From positions 2,418,001 to 2,482,000 of the forward strand of contig JAPEHQ010000006.1 in assembly GCA_027405735.1 (NCBI GenBank): a DNA stretch of 64,000 nucleotides, in the 5' to 3' direction. The notes under the pieces are model-generated. The model ran no database searches, was not told where the DNA came from, and saw only the letters and a list, made by a program, of their open reading frames with translations. Made by a program: the position numbers and the translations under genes. Positions 23,777 to 35,016 of the stretch are shown here, one piece after another. Each line of letters opens with the position of its first letter. Within the stretch, counting starts at the first letter, position 1. Source of the stretch: Mucor racemosus (lineage: Eukaryota > Mucoromycota > Mucoromycetes > Mucorales > Mucoraceae).

Positions 23777-24386
23777 ATAGTAATAAACTTGAATTGAATG
23801 AATACAGCATCGTAGTTTCTTGAAAAAGTTCTCAAATATCGTAAAATTTCTTATTTTTAAGACTTTCAGGGCTTATAAGCGGAATATAATTTTCAAAAAA
23901 TATTCTTGTCCAGATCATCAATTTTGACATTTTCCGATTTTTTTTTTCTTATTTTGCAGATTTAGAGTTAATTATATTAACAATTATAAAAACAAAAAAT
24001 ATACACTTGTACCAAATTTAGCGCTCTATTTGCTCAATAAAAAATAAAAACTATTTTCATTGTAAAATATTACATGAAAATCCTTTAACCAAAAAACCGT
24101 TTTTGGGACAAAAGTACAAAATTTTATTATATAACTTTTAATATTAAGCTTTTATAAAATGCGTATTAGTTATTTCTACAATTTTTTCTCACAATGTAGT
24201 ATATATAAACGTTGATTTTGGTATCAAAATTTGATTTTTCTGTTTTTTGATCAAAATCATGAGTGTTGGTAAGGATAAAATGAGTCCCGAAAATGTCCGC
24301 TACAAAAACTGAATTTTCAGACCGTACGTGGTTAAATATAAGAAAAGTTAAAAAAAAACTGCTTTTTTATTAAAACTTAGATACTA
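23777..24386 (+). repeat. Repeat family C, copy 2
   Basis: About 610 bp, full-length counterpart of 11790-12402. Terminal bases TATAGTAATAAACTT and ...AAGTTTTAATA reversed (ACTATAGTATCTAAG) give a short imperfect inverted repeat, compatible with a Tc1/mariner-like non-autonomous element. A TA dinucleotide borders each end but a clear duplication could not be fixed. Confidence 0.7.
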
Positions 24387-24974
24387 TAGTGTATATTTAA
24401 GATAAAAGGACAGCTTAGAGTTTACTGTCATGACATGAAGTCGAATGGCCTAATCGTCAGTATTTTACATCCTCGAAATAAATAAATGTTCTCAGTCTTA
24501 TTTAGTATTGGATTATACCATAAGAATTATTTATAAATTGAAGACATCAACCAAAACTGTATCTAAATTCGTATGATAGCTTTACAAGAAGTCTCCATGC
24601 TGACTACTGTTGATATTGACTTTGTTATTTTCCATTCTTGATATTATTGTTTTAACAAGTTTGCTGTTGATAGACAGAAGACCAAGTTTTTGTATTGACA
24701 TTTTTCAATAGTCTTGACGTTATTCGGGAGCGATGGTTAACGAAATTGCTATAACACTGTACACTTTCAACATAGATAATAGTTTGACGCAGTCGCGTGC
24801 TCTCTAATAAGCCCTACTTCGCTTATGTGGATTAGATTTTGCACTATCCTTTACATAAGCAAAGGAAGATGTCGTCTTTATCCTCTTTTCAACAATTGGG
24901 TACGGATGCAGAACGTCTTTCATCCCTGTAACAACTCATTTTTAGCCGTATGATAAAATGTAAGTTTCAATTGA
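24387..24974. other. Intergenic, nothing recognised
   Basis: AT-rich with no gene. A short open piece at 24869-24930 (MSSLSSFQQLGTDAERLSSL) ends in a stop and may belong to the relic that follows. Confidence 0.35.
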
Positions 24975-25401
24975 ATGACAATGCTTGTTATTAATTTACA
25001 CTGTATTTTTTTTCAGGCTCGAATGAATATGATGTTTCCTGCATATTTACTTCTCTCACTGGACATATTGCTTGTAACGCTAGTTGTAGAGCCCATCTCC
25101 ATTGGTTTAGCTCTGTACCTCCTTTCTGTCTCAATATATGGTTTATGTCATGAAACGAATAATTTTATCATTTCTTTATGCGCTGCCCCTCAAGCGTATA
25201 TTTTGGTTTGACATGGTAACAGTTGAATCAGCCTATTACACTCGGAATCGTGCACACCTCCATATTGCGAATGGATTTCTCACAGATGAAATTATTTGGA
25301 TTAGCCTAGTAAGTCACAGGCATCATGATGGTACTCCTTTAGATACAACCATTCTAAAGTTGCTCGGCTCTACCTTTTTTGCTTTGTGGAAATTCCATTG
25401 G
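24975..25401 (+). pseudogene. Possible Ty1/copia integrase remnant
   Basis: Overlapping broken frames. The frame 25138-25404 reads FWFDMVTVESAYYTRNRAHL followed by GFLTDEIIW and LKLLGSTFFAL. This resembles the end of a copia integrase core (FW-EA---A-Y--NR, then TP-E-W, then HL-VFGS). The catalytic residues upstream are not recoverable and the frame breaks around 25300. The call rests on pattern recall only and could be wrong. Confidence 0.35.
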
Positions 25402-25808
25402 TGATACATCATAGACAATGAACTTTGGCTCTTTTCACCTGGTCATTTCAACATTTATTAAAGATAATTTCTTGCTCCTCAACAACTAGGTCCCAAATGG
25501 CCTTATTGTTATGTCAATATCATATCCTAGGTCGCACATTCAAGGTCGCAGTCAATATTCGGTATTATAGTAAATCAACAGGTGTACACGTTGATTCACA
25601 TGCGTCTTAGTAAATTGGTGTAATGTCTAATGTTCTTAGATAGTAATTCTGTGTAATAGTTATAATGAAAAGTATATAAATACATCCTCTGGATGTATTG
25701 TTAATAAAAAGTGTAATATTTTGACAAGATTATTTCTTAAGACCGTTTTGACATTTCACTTATATCAAAATACCATATACTCGATATATGATCTAATTGA
25801 TTTGATCA
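25402..25808 (+). mobile_element. Candidate solo LTR (LTR4), imperfect duplication
   Basis: Begins TGATACATCATAG, close to the start of LTR3 (TGATATATCATAAG), ends GATCA, and has a TATAAATA box at 25675-25682. Flanks are ATTGG (25397-25401) and ATTGA (25809-25813), one mismatch. It directly abuts the copia-like remnant. The open frame 25425-25610 lies inside and is ignored. Confidence 0.4.
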
Positions 25809-25813
25809 ATTGA

Positions 25814-27190
25814 TTCCATTATTGAATATAAATTTACTTTTTTAATACATTTCAAACATTTCAGAGGGTTTGATCCTATTGCTTCTCTTCAAAATCACAC
25901 AAATGAAAAGAATGTATATACAACCTACATTGGTCTTTATGATATGTGATTTATTGGAATTATTTAAATAAGGCTTATCAAATAAAACGAAATATAGAGT
26001 TAATATTTTATTAAACAGAAGAATAAAGGTATTTGTAAACAAACCACTGGTACCGCAAGATACAGGCTGAGGTGCGTGAATGCTTATGCACCCAATATGG
26101 TCTACATGTAATTCACGTAACAATACTATTTACAATTTAATCCAACCAACTAAGAGTACTAACTATGTAACTAAGCATTTTTTTAAAATTATAGCATGAA
26201 GATGATACACTCTCTATTTTACAACTTTTAAGCTTATCGTGTTACACCCTTAAATAAGATTAAATTGATATGTAAATTTTGCATATAGAACCATATCGAA
26301 TCTACTTATACAGTAATCATATTGACTAGAAGTTGGTCAAACAGTGGGCAATTTATTTTCAAACATTTGACCAAACTAGCCTCTTTTTTTCTAAGCAATT
26401 TAACCTCAAGCAAATGCTCAAAATCGTTCAAAAAAGTGGATGGCGTTTTCAAAAATCCAGTGAATTAAGAGTGGGAGCACTGTAACATCAAAAGAAATCC
26501 TTTAGATACCAACTCAAAACTCACGCCGCGTATCGTTGAAGCTCGTCAATCAGTTACTGTTGAGGACTGCTTGGGGTGGATCAGACATGCCGAGACATAC
26601 TAGGATAGATCTCAATGATACTCTGCAGATCAGGATCACTGCTTGTATCAACACTGATACTGACATTCCAGGTCTTCTTAAAAATCTACCCATAAAAAAT
26701 TTTAAATTTTTTTCACTGCGACTATAATGCGTATTACCTTGCTTTTCCTGTAGGTAATACGTCCATCTTTTTTTTTAGCGGCAGAGTAAATGCTGTAAGC
26801 AGTGAAATATTTGCTTGCCTCTGGGTAAATTTTAAAATATGAAATTTTTTCTGAAGCTCCAAATACACGTTTTCTTTTTTAGAAATATGAAAACAATATA
26901 TTCGAAAATCCTTTTCGAATAAAAAATACCAATATGGATATATATATATTTTAAAATTAAATGATCATATGTATATTTTACTTTTATAAATCCTTTAAAT
27001 TTTGTGATTTTGTAGACTTTTTTCGAATCTGGCCGTACCATCTTATTATACTTCCTAAGCTAAACCCCGTTATTAGGTTAATGCTGTATGTTATATTTTA
27101 TACATTATTGCACAAATAGAGCCTTTAAATAACTAGTTATACAGTCTAACCTTAATTTTTGTATGAAATTTCAATACCTGCATCTCACAG
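25814..27190. other. Gene-poor AT-rich stretch
   Basis: No gene supported. Open frames 25842-26123, 26536-26727 and 26832-27041 have no motif or bias. Confidence 0.45.
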
Positions 27191-27199
27191 TTGCTTGAG

Positions 27200-27865
27200 A
27201 TATTATTTAAATAGCCGCGTCCGGACTGTCCGATGATTTTTTCTAGAATTTTACAGCTTGGAAATATTGTTGGATGACCGCGTCCGGCGGCTGTTTGGCA
27301 TTTTTTTTGGAAGAGCGACCATTGGAACTCGCAACAAATATGATCGAGGCATTGCCTCCAAATGTCGTATATTCAATCAAGATCAAGCTGTAATGTAAAC
27401 TATTACTTTGATTATCTCGACGAAAAATCAATATGTTTTGCTGAAACAAAAAATAAAGGGTAGCGTTGAGTTGGGTCTATCTATCAAATACAATAAATTA
27501 ATACCTTAACTTGGTTACTTAAATTTTACAATCGATTTAGGACAGTTTTTGGTCAATGTTTAAGCCTTAAGCCAGTACAATTATATTCTGGTACTAACTC
27601 TTTTATTTTCAGACATATATCAATGGCCAATAGAGGAAAGGTACAAATTTTAAGGAAATTTGATGGTATTAGACTCAATATTGAGCGAATTTTTTGAAAA
27701 GCATCTGAAAAACACCTGAAACCATTTCAAACTTTTTTGACAGCACTGTTCCAAATAAGCTGTAACTCTACATGGATATTTGTACAAATTATAAATTAGG
27801 TGGTAGTATAAACATTTCAGATATCAGTTTTCATGGGTTACTGTACAAAAATAAAGTTACAAAGA
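27200..27865 (-). repeat. Partial, diverged family A relative
   Basis: 27395-27700 aligns with 50060-50390, sharing agctgtaatgt-aactatta, atctcgacga-aaatca and atttgacggaattaaactc-like text. A CG-rich patch gccgcgtccggactgtccg at about 27211 is unusual for the region. Confidence 0.55.
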
Positions 27866-28198
27866 TCAGTCGGTGGTGCACCGCTGCTCCTTATGCCTGC
27901 TAAAACCAGAAAGCATCTTGCTTTCTATAAAAAGCGTTCCGAGACGTACAGGTATAAAATTATTCAAATGAAAAAGTACCATTTTATCATGAGCTTATAG
28001 AGAGCGTTGGTATACCGATTGGATGGGTGTATTAAATGTGAATGATAATATAATAATAATAAATATATAGACATTGCATGGATATAATGGAATTATGTTT
28101 CTATTATTTAATAGTGGCATGATGATAGACGCATGGAATGCCGCATTGTGTGATTTGCATGTTAAACATCTTAGTTTGACAGATGTTCTAAATTGGTA
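27866..28198 (+). pseudogene. Exon-like fragments of an unidentified gene
   Basis: Two open pieces with coding character: about 27870-27960 (GGAPLLLMPAKTRKHLAFYK then KRSETYR) and about 28112-28198 after a TTTAATAG acceptor (GMMIDAWNAALCDLHVKHLS then LTDVLNW and stop). I cannot assign them to a family. Start codon and other exons are not visible. Confidence 0.3.
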
Positions 28199-28242
28199 AT
28201 TCGGTAATTCCTAATTCTGATACATCACTAATTATATATATC

Positions 28243-28925
28243 TGCAGTAAAAAGGGGTTAGATTTTATAAGAAAAGCTTAAAAAGATATATTGTTTACAT
28301 CCTTTATTAAGTTACGGATAATGTATCATAAAATGCTATTTTTACTTTTCTATTTATATTATTTGGTTATTGGTATTATCTGGCAGTTGTTCTGTCGATT
28401 GTCAGTTATTCCATGATTTTGAATATATTGTTGGGTTGTTGAGTTCTTGATTTACCTGATCAAGAAATGCTCTTAAATTGATTTTTGACAATCTTAGTTC
28501 TTAATCATGCGTTCAGAACAGCCCTCACTTGTTCTATTTGATTCGCATGAAATTTTTAGGTTTTTTTTATTCATGATATAAGACATTATGAATACCCTTG
28601 GTATATTTGATACATTATAGTACCCTTGGTTATTCATGATTTAAATTTATTATCTCTTATTTGAATTGCATGGCATTGTTTCAAATGAGAAGGCTTTTAT
28701 TTTATTATGTGGGGAAATACTACCTAATTCAGTACAATATTATTATTCACAATCTTATCTAGATTCATCAAACTACCTACTATCTATATACTTTATTTTC
28801 AAAAGCGATATTATTTCATTTGATTAGCCTGGGATTAAAAGTCTGTATATTCTCAATTCTCTTATCAACATCGAAATGTAAAAGCTTGGCAAATACAATA
28901 TTGTTTAAACATAGGAATCATATCA
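28243..28925 (-). mobile_element. Solo LTR (LTR2), reverse orientation
   Basis: 683 bp bounded by TG (TGCAGTAAAAAGGGG) and CA (TCATATCA), with a perfect 5-bp duplication ATATC at 28238-28242 and 28926-28930. Read on the minus strand it shares with LTR1 the block agggctgttctgaa-gcatga and the words aacaacccaaca and ccaaataatataaatag, and its TATA box (TATTTATA at 28351-28358 on the plus strand) is about 115 bp from the 3' end. It is about 200 bp longer than LTR1. Confidence 0.65.
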
Positions 28926-29044
28926 ATATCTGATGTCCTATTTTTTTTTATTTAAGGTTACAATAAACACGGGCGATGAAATGTTAAAATATATACTGTA
29001 CAATAAACTAATAATAAAAAGAATACGAAAAAAAAAAATCAAAG

Positions 29045-31847
29045 CTACTTTTTGATATCCTTCTTTTTGCTTTTAGCAACATTGTTAGGGAAAGGACACA
29101 AAATATCCTTGGCATCAAAGACGCCCGAGGGACTTCTTTCACAATTCGAGACTTTTGTATGCCATTGAGACCCTACTTGATCCAGCTCTGACAAAGTACG
29201 AATACGACCCCATAAATCCATAACAGGCAAGCGATCAAAGTCAGGCAAACGCTGATCGGGCAATTGGGTGAGAATACTATCTTGTTCCATTAAAGGTACC
29301 TTAAATTGATCTAGTTTGGACTTGGCACGTCCATCGTTCTTTAATTGCACATGAGTGCCATATTCAAGATGGTTTGTTGAGAATGATTCAAAATTTTCAA
29401 AATTGGGATACACCATAACATAAGCACGAAGATAAACCAATTCAATAAAATATTTCTTCCATGATTTACTCCATCTTTCAGATCGACTTCCAGGCACAGT
29501 AATATTGTAGTATCCTTTGGTGTATTTTTCTTCTTTTTCCACACGTTCAGTAAGATATGCATGAAATTCTCTCCAATGTTCAGGAAAATAAACTGCACCC
29601 CAACTACAGGGGATTTGAGTTGCATATGGTGCTCGTTTCGAGTAACCACCTTGTTCAAGCACAGGTTCAGGATTATAAGGTCGGCGACCTTCTGGCCGTA
29701 ATTCTAAGTTACGAGGAGAGTATAAACTAATACCATAGATATGGGTGTAAGCTTCTTGAGATTCATAGCGATATTTGAGAATATTGTATTTGGACCATGA
29801 ATAAAAGAAAGGAGATAGCTCAATATCGTCTTCGAGTAATACACCATAATTATTATTATTACTAGGATACCAAGATTCGACAATGGCAGGTAAAAGACCT
29901 CCTTTGCGAACACGATGACGCACTTTCTTATCACCATGTTTGAAGTTAAAGCCTTGAACTAAGGTTTGTGTTTCACGATCTGCAGATTGCTCCAAATGCA
30001 CAGCTAATTCGACATTTTCATCACCAAAATAGTAAGCACCATTTGTAGACTCCAATAAACGAGATAACGAAAGAGGTCTTCTGTCTGTAATAACCACCAG
30101 ATCAATCTTTATATCGTTCCAATCTATATTTTGTAATAGGTTATTTTTGTTTGTTTGTTTTTTTGTTTGTTTTGCGTAACAAAAACTTACGAGTTAGTGC
30201 TTTGACTGAAAGGTCAGCTATCCAAAGAGCATGATGTATATCTTGTACCGGTAAGCCAATAGAAGTGATGCCGTGCAATTCAGAAAGTGATTTTATAGAG
30301 CGATAAATAAAAGTACTTGGTGCCTTGATATGAATCAAGATTTCGGGTTGAATAAATCTTAGTAAATTAGCGATGGGCGTAACATAATTTGTTTCTTCTT
30401 CTGCGGTGCTACCATTGTCGTCATAATATACACCGTTGTTGTACGCCAAGGTAAGATCATGGATCATAGCGCGATGGCTATTCGTGCAATGATTTTGATC
30501 TAATGTATCTTGAAAAGTACGATGTGTCAACCCATTGGTTAATATTACATGTACATTATATTGTTTATCGTCGTCAAACAGTCTGCACATCAAAGGAAGT
30601 AAAGCAATTGCGTGATTGGGTTCACTTAGTAAGATAGATATACGATTTGATTCTTGATATATTAATTCCTGTTCAGCTACGTTGGGGTAAACTGAATTGA
30701 GGATAGCGAAAGGACCACCTGTTTGTAACCAGTTTTGACATGAGGAGCTAAGGAGCAATTTAGTAGATGATGGTATGACAACAGATGTAATACCAGCTCT
30801 ATATAATAATGCACTGCTTATAAAATAACCAAGTGGCAATTGCAAAACATTGATATTAGTGTCAGTTCTTAAATTACGAAGCCATGATGTACGTAATAGC
30901 CAAGAACTATGTATCATATCCACTGATCTACTTTTTTTAATTTGACTAGATCTCAAGCATTGTGTTACATGAGGAGGAGATGTATTTTTTGATGAAAATA
31001 AGGAGGTGTCATGACCTATCATACTATGTTTGTATTCCTCTGTATTCATCAATCCGTAAGTGTAGTATAGATAATTGGGTTTTGGGGTTGTGTTGGGCTC
31101 CAATATCCAAACAAATGATGTAGGTATCACCATTGTTGTATGTTGTAATAATACCCATGGGGCATCTTTTACAAGCATTACGTTATTGCTGGATTGATCT
31201 TGTTCATCATAAGATATAATCTTAACTTTGATCTTATCAGCAGATGTTGTTGAATGAATACCAAACATTGTTTCTAACGATTTTTTGGGTTTATTCGAAC
31301 GGCATAGAATCCAAATTTGTTTAGGTTGCACAGATTGAGACAAAACTGATTGGATTTGATCTTCAATGCTGAATATTTCTTTGTCTGAGTAATGCAAAAT
31401 GACAGTGATGTCTGCTACTAATTCATTATCATTTTGCTTCAATAAATTATCAATAAAAGAAGTATTATGGCCTGATAATGTACTTTTTGAGTGCGTAATT
31501 GACGATGATGGTTCTATTATAGAAAACTATTAGATGTTTCTCGGGCATTGTATTTTCTAAATGTTGTTTTTCATTAAATCACCTTTAATTAATGAATCAA
31601 CATCATAAAAAGCGTGTTGTTGTTGCTTTTGGCTTTGGTTTTGAGACATCACAACATTAGCTGTTGAAGAAATTGTATCATGGCTAAACTGATAAGCGTA
31701 CAGAAAATGTGTAGAAAACAACAATCCAATCGTGATTAGCAATATCCAAAATAATCTGGTGAGTTTTCTTGGGGTATAATTCCCAAAGCAGCTTATAATT
31801 TGGATGATTGATGTTTCTAGTTTTGTTGAGAGATTGGATACAGTCAT
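29045..31847 (-). CDS. Type II membrane glycosyltransferase (GT2-like)
   Basis: Three exons, minus strand: 31847-31583, 31513-30191 and 30123-29045, joining to 888 aa. Residues about 32-52 form a single transmembrane anchor (LFWILLITIGLLFSTHFLYAY) after a basic cytosolic tail, the usual Golgi enzyme layout. From residue about 115 a GT-A-like start is seen: DITVILHYSDKEIFSIEDQI, QSVLSQSVQPKQIWILCRS. The C-terminal third begins IDLVVITDRRPLSLSRLLES and contains the metal-site-like GVLLEDDIELSPFFYSW, then CSWGAVYFPEHWREFH. This belongs to the fungal/plant glycosyltransferase-2-like proteins of unknown acceptor. The donor sugar cannot be read. It is followed on the same strand by the PQ-loop gene 440 bp upstream. 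Confidence 0.75.
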
Positions 31848-32287
31848 TTGGGTATGTTTTTTTTAGAAGAAAATGAATTGAAAGGAAGTGAAATGCTTGA
31901 AATTAATTTTATATATATGTATATATAAAAAAGCACATAAACAAAAAAGGGGAATATTTATATAAGCGATTTTTTCAAGCTATAACTAAGGATAAAAAAA
32001 AAGAAAGAAAAGAAAGAAAAGAAGAAACAAATAGAAACTGGCAACATTTAACATATAAAAAAATATGATCATCTTGCTAATTGACTCGAGAAATTGTAAT
32101 AATGCAACAAAGGTTTAGTCACCTCCAATTAATTTACATATAAATAGATATAGGAGCATATAATCTGAGAGGGGGGGGGGAGCGGATTCAAGGAGTACCA
32201 AATATTTTTCTATCATCATCAATATATAAATTCGTATGATTTCAAGGAGAGTGTTTATTTACAAGGTTCGGTATATATATAATGGGA
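31848..32287. other. Intergenic between glycosyltransferase and PQ-loop gene
   Basis: 440 bp holding the glycosyltransferase promoter: a TATATATA tract at 31908-31925, a purine tract (aaagaaaagaaagaaaag) at 32000-32025 and a G run at 32170-32181. No gene. Confidence 0.4.
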
Positions 32288-33472
32288 TTATTGAGAGTTA
32301 AATGTAAGAATTCTTGATAATGATGATGTTCGTGTCACCACGTTTGTCATAGCACTAGTACTAACAGTATTTGTTGCATGTTTCCTATAAGATAGAAATT
32401 GACCGAAAATAATAGCATCCAAGAATAATGTACCTAGACTACCTGACAGATAAGGCAATGATTCCAGAAAACTTTCTCTAGTCCGACTAGGATAGAAAAG
32501 AATACTTGCTGCATAAGTTACATTACCACCCACTGCAAAACTAAACAAAGCTAATGAAAGTCCTTGCGTTGAGTGTCGTTTGTGGTTTTTGTAGATCTGT
32601 GGAACACGAGATACAATGTAAAATGTGGTACATGTCCAAGCCAACACCCAACCAAATGTTACGGAGCTTGTTGTCGCTGCTGTTGCTGTAAATCCCCCTG
32701 AAACAGCAGTGGTTGAAAGTGCCGATCCCAATCCAAACTTGCATCCAAAAAGCAATAAACCCATAAATAAAGTTTTTTTCTTGGTATTATTCATTGTGCC
32801 GTAATTAACATCTTCCATAGTTTTTGTTAATTCTAAACAAGCGTATTCCTCGGGAAATATGAATTCTTCATCGAATTGATTATGCTCATCTGACTGATCA
32901 TGTGTACTAAATTTATTGGTGCACAACGATATTTCATTCTTATTGTTTGAATAACGAAAATATTGATATATTAAAACAAGATCTGTAGCGACAAAGTAAG
33001 TGGCCAAATAAGTTTGAAAAGGCAATTGATGATTTAATACGCAACTAAACATATTTCCAAGATCGCCTATATGAAATTTTCATTAATATGATAATGCAAG
33101 CCTATAAATGTCTATATTTACCGGCTAACCAAAAATATAAAAGATACAGACTCAATCCATCCGCAGATTTTAATTTATAATTTTCAATCATTTGACTATA
33201 AATGTATATACAAGTATTGAGTATATTATCATATATATGAGCAGACATCGTGGGACTTACGGAACCTGAGCATTCAACCAACAGAAAATGGATGCATATC
33301 CAAAGAAAATGCTCAATGCGTCAGCGTATCCATAAACACAAGAACCAAAGAAGGACTATAAAGTGTATTTGAAATATTAACAATTGACATTCAAATATTT
33401 GTTTATCATCAAACCACTTACATAAATCCATTGAATATAAGGTGCTGCATTTTCTTGTGGTATACAATCCAT
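32288..33472 (-). CDS. PQ-loop vacuolar/lysosomal amino-acid transporter
   Basis: SLC66/Ypq family seven-helix transporter, known members exporting cationic amino acids from the vacuole. Four exons: 33472-33422, 33355-33261, 33195-33122 and 33066-32288, total 332 aa. Exon 2 gives SFFGSCVYGYADALSIFFGY; the first PQ motif is created across the intron (NAQVP-QMIENYKLKSADGLSL), followed by FWLAGDLGNM. A long acidic loop lies between the halves. The second PQ motif is SRVPQIYKNHKRHSTQGLSL, then GNVTYAASI and the last helices GSLGTLFLDAIIFGQF. The two PQ repeats, the (S)ADGLSL/TQGLSL tails and GD-GN are diagnostic. The four-exon model closes in frame. Close in the genome to the glycosyltransferase, same strand, no functional link implied. 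Confidence 0.88.
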
Positions 33473-34946
33473 GAAAAAGTCTTTTACAAAAAAAAGAGAA
33501 AAATGTAAAAAAAAAAAAAAAAAGGTAATTGAACGCAGGAACATAAATACCTTGCCATCTTCAAGATTGTTTAACAAAAGAATATTTTGTCAAATAAATC
33601 CAATCAAGACCATTCGAGAAAAATTTCCTTTTTCAGTATCTCTCAGAAGCTTTTGATCGTTTTAAAAGGGTTCAAAGACTACTCTATATGTTGATATTTA
33701 ATTTAGTAATTTAGAGATTCTCGGTGATTTTATTTAATTTTTTTTTTTTGGTTTACTATTTTCATTTTACAATATTTGCCACTCATTCTACCTCTCCCGA
33801 TTAGCAAATTGTATGAATCATTAACTTCATCGTGTAACTTGACCCAAAGTTTTCAGAAAAAAAAAATACAAATTCATTATATACAAAATAATCACATTTC
33901 ATCATATAATAACTCTTTTATGTTCATGTTATTTCTGAATGATATACAATAAATACATTAATTCTCACTCGCACGAAAAGATACTCATTCAAAAGTTTCA
34001 TCTATATAATAAAACTTTGATTCCCTGTCTGTGTTGCTATTTTATTTAAGGTTTTTTTTCATCCTTGTGAAATGTACTACCGTACAAATTCGAACGAAAT
34101 TAATTCTTTTTACATTTTTAAACGCAACTTTTGTACAAAAACTAAAGGTTTAAAAAAAGAATGGTAGAATTAACATTTGAACGTAAATGTATACTCCTCA
34201 TTAAGTAAGAATTGTACCACTTTTTCAATGTTTTCTCGACAGGTAGTACATGTCCTACACATTATTGGATATGTAAAAAGGATCGACTGGAATATATTAC
34301 CCTATTAAATGTGGTCCGGGCAGTCCGGTGTACCTGATTTTCCAAAAATGGCGCCATTTAAGTTCCGATGACTTGATTCCATGATAACTGATTAATGCAG
34401 CAAAAGTCGCTCAAAGACTACCAAGCCATGGAAGCTTAGTCATGGCGCTATTATTCCTGTATTTGACGTCTTTTCTTCTTTAGCGCGTTCCAAAGAATAT
34501 GGCAAAATCAATCTCCCACATCGTACACAAAGCAAAACTACGTAAAATAACCTAATTTATATCTCGGGAAAATGGAGATTATTAATCAAAATAAAGAACT
34601 AAATTCAATCTCAATAAAAATCGATATTTCATGTTATATTTATACAGAAAAGAAACCCAAGTTGAACTTTTTATTTAATATATTTCTTATTAAATGAATT
34701 AGAAATCCATGTGTCTAAAAATAAATTAAGTAGAAACGTAATCAATATGATTGGGGCAATGTCTAGTTTGAAAAAATTTCTAGACCCTTAGTGCATCTGA
34801 GTCATTAAATTGACTGCTTTCAACGGGAAAACACATGCATTTGAACATCAGGACCAACCATTAAACGAACCCGTCACTATCAAGAATATCTGTGAAAAAC
34901 TTTTGAAATCATATAAATACCTGGAAAAAAAAATTACTAAATAAAA
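33473..34946. other. Intergenic between PQ-loop and GLY1
   Basis: About 1.5 kb, no gene seen. Contains a poly-A run at 33509-33523 and a CG-rich word ggtccgggcagtccggtg at 34316-34333 that resembles one at about 27215. A TATA box for GLY1 (TATAAATA) is at 34912-34919. Confidence 0.4.
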
Positions 34947-35001
34947 ACTTTTTTTTACAGAGTGGAACCATATAAACACTTTTTTTTTACAGAGTGGAAC
35001 C
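34947..35001 (+). repeat. Duplicated poly-T/ACAG leader block before GLY1
   Basis: The block act(t)7-8 acagagtggaacc occurs at 34947-34969 and again at 34978-35001, 31-32 bp apart and 16 bp before the GLY1 ATG. Each unit looks like an intron acceptor (pyrimidine run then ACAG), so alternate 5'-leader splicing is possible. Confidence 0.6.
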
Positions 35002-35016
35002 TCTTATAGTAATATC

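Noticed and set aside
26832..27041. 69-aa minus-strand frame
   Set aside because: Lys/Ile/Phe-rich frame expected by chance in AT-rich DNA.
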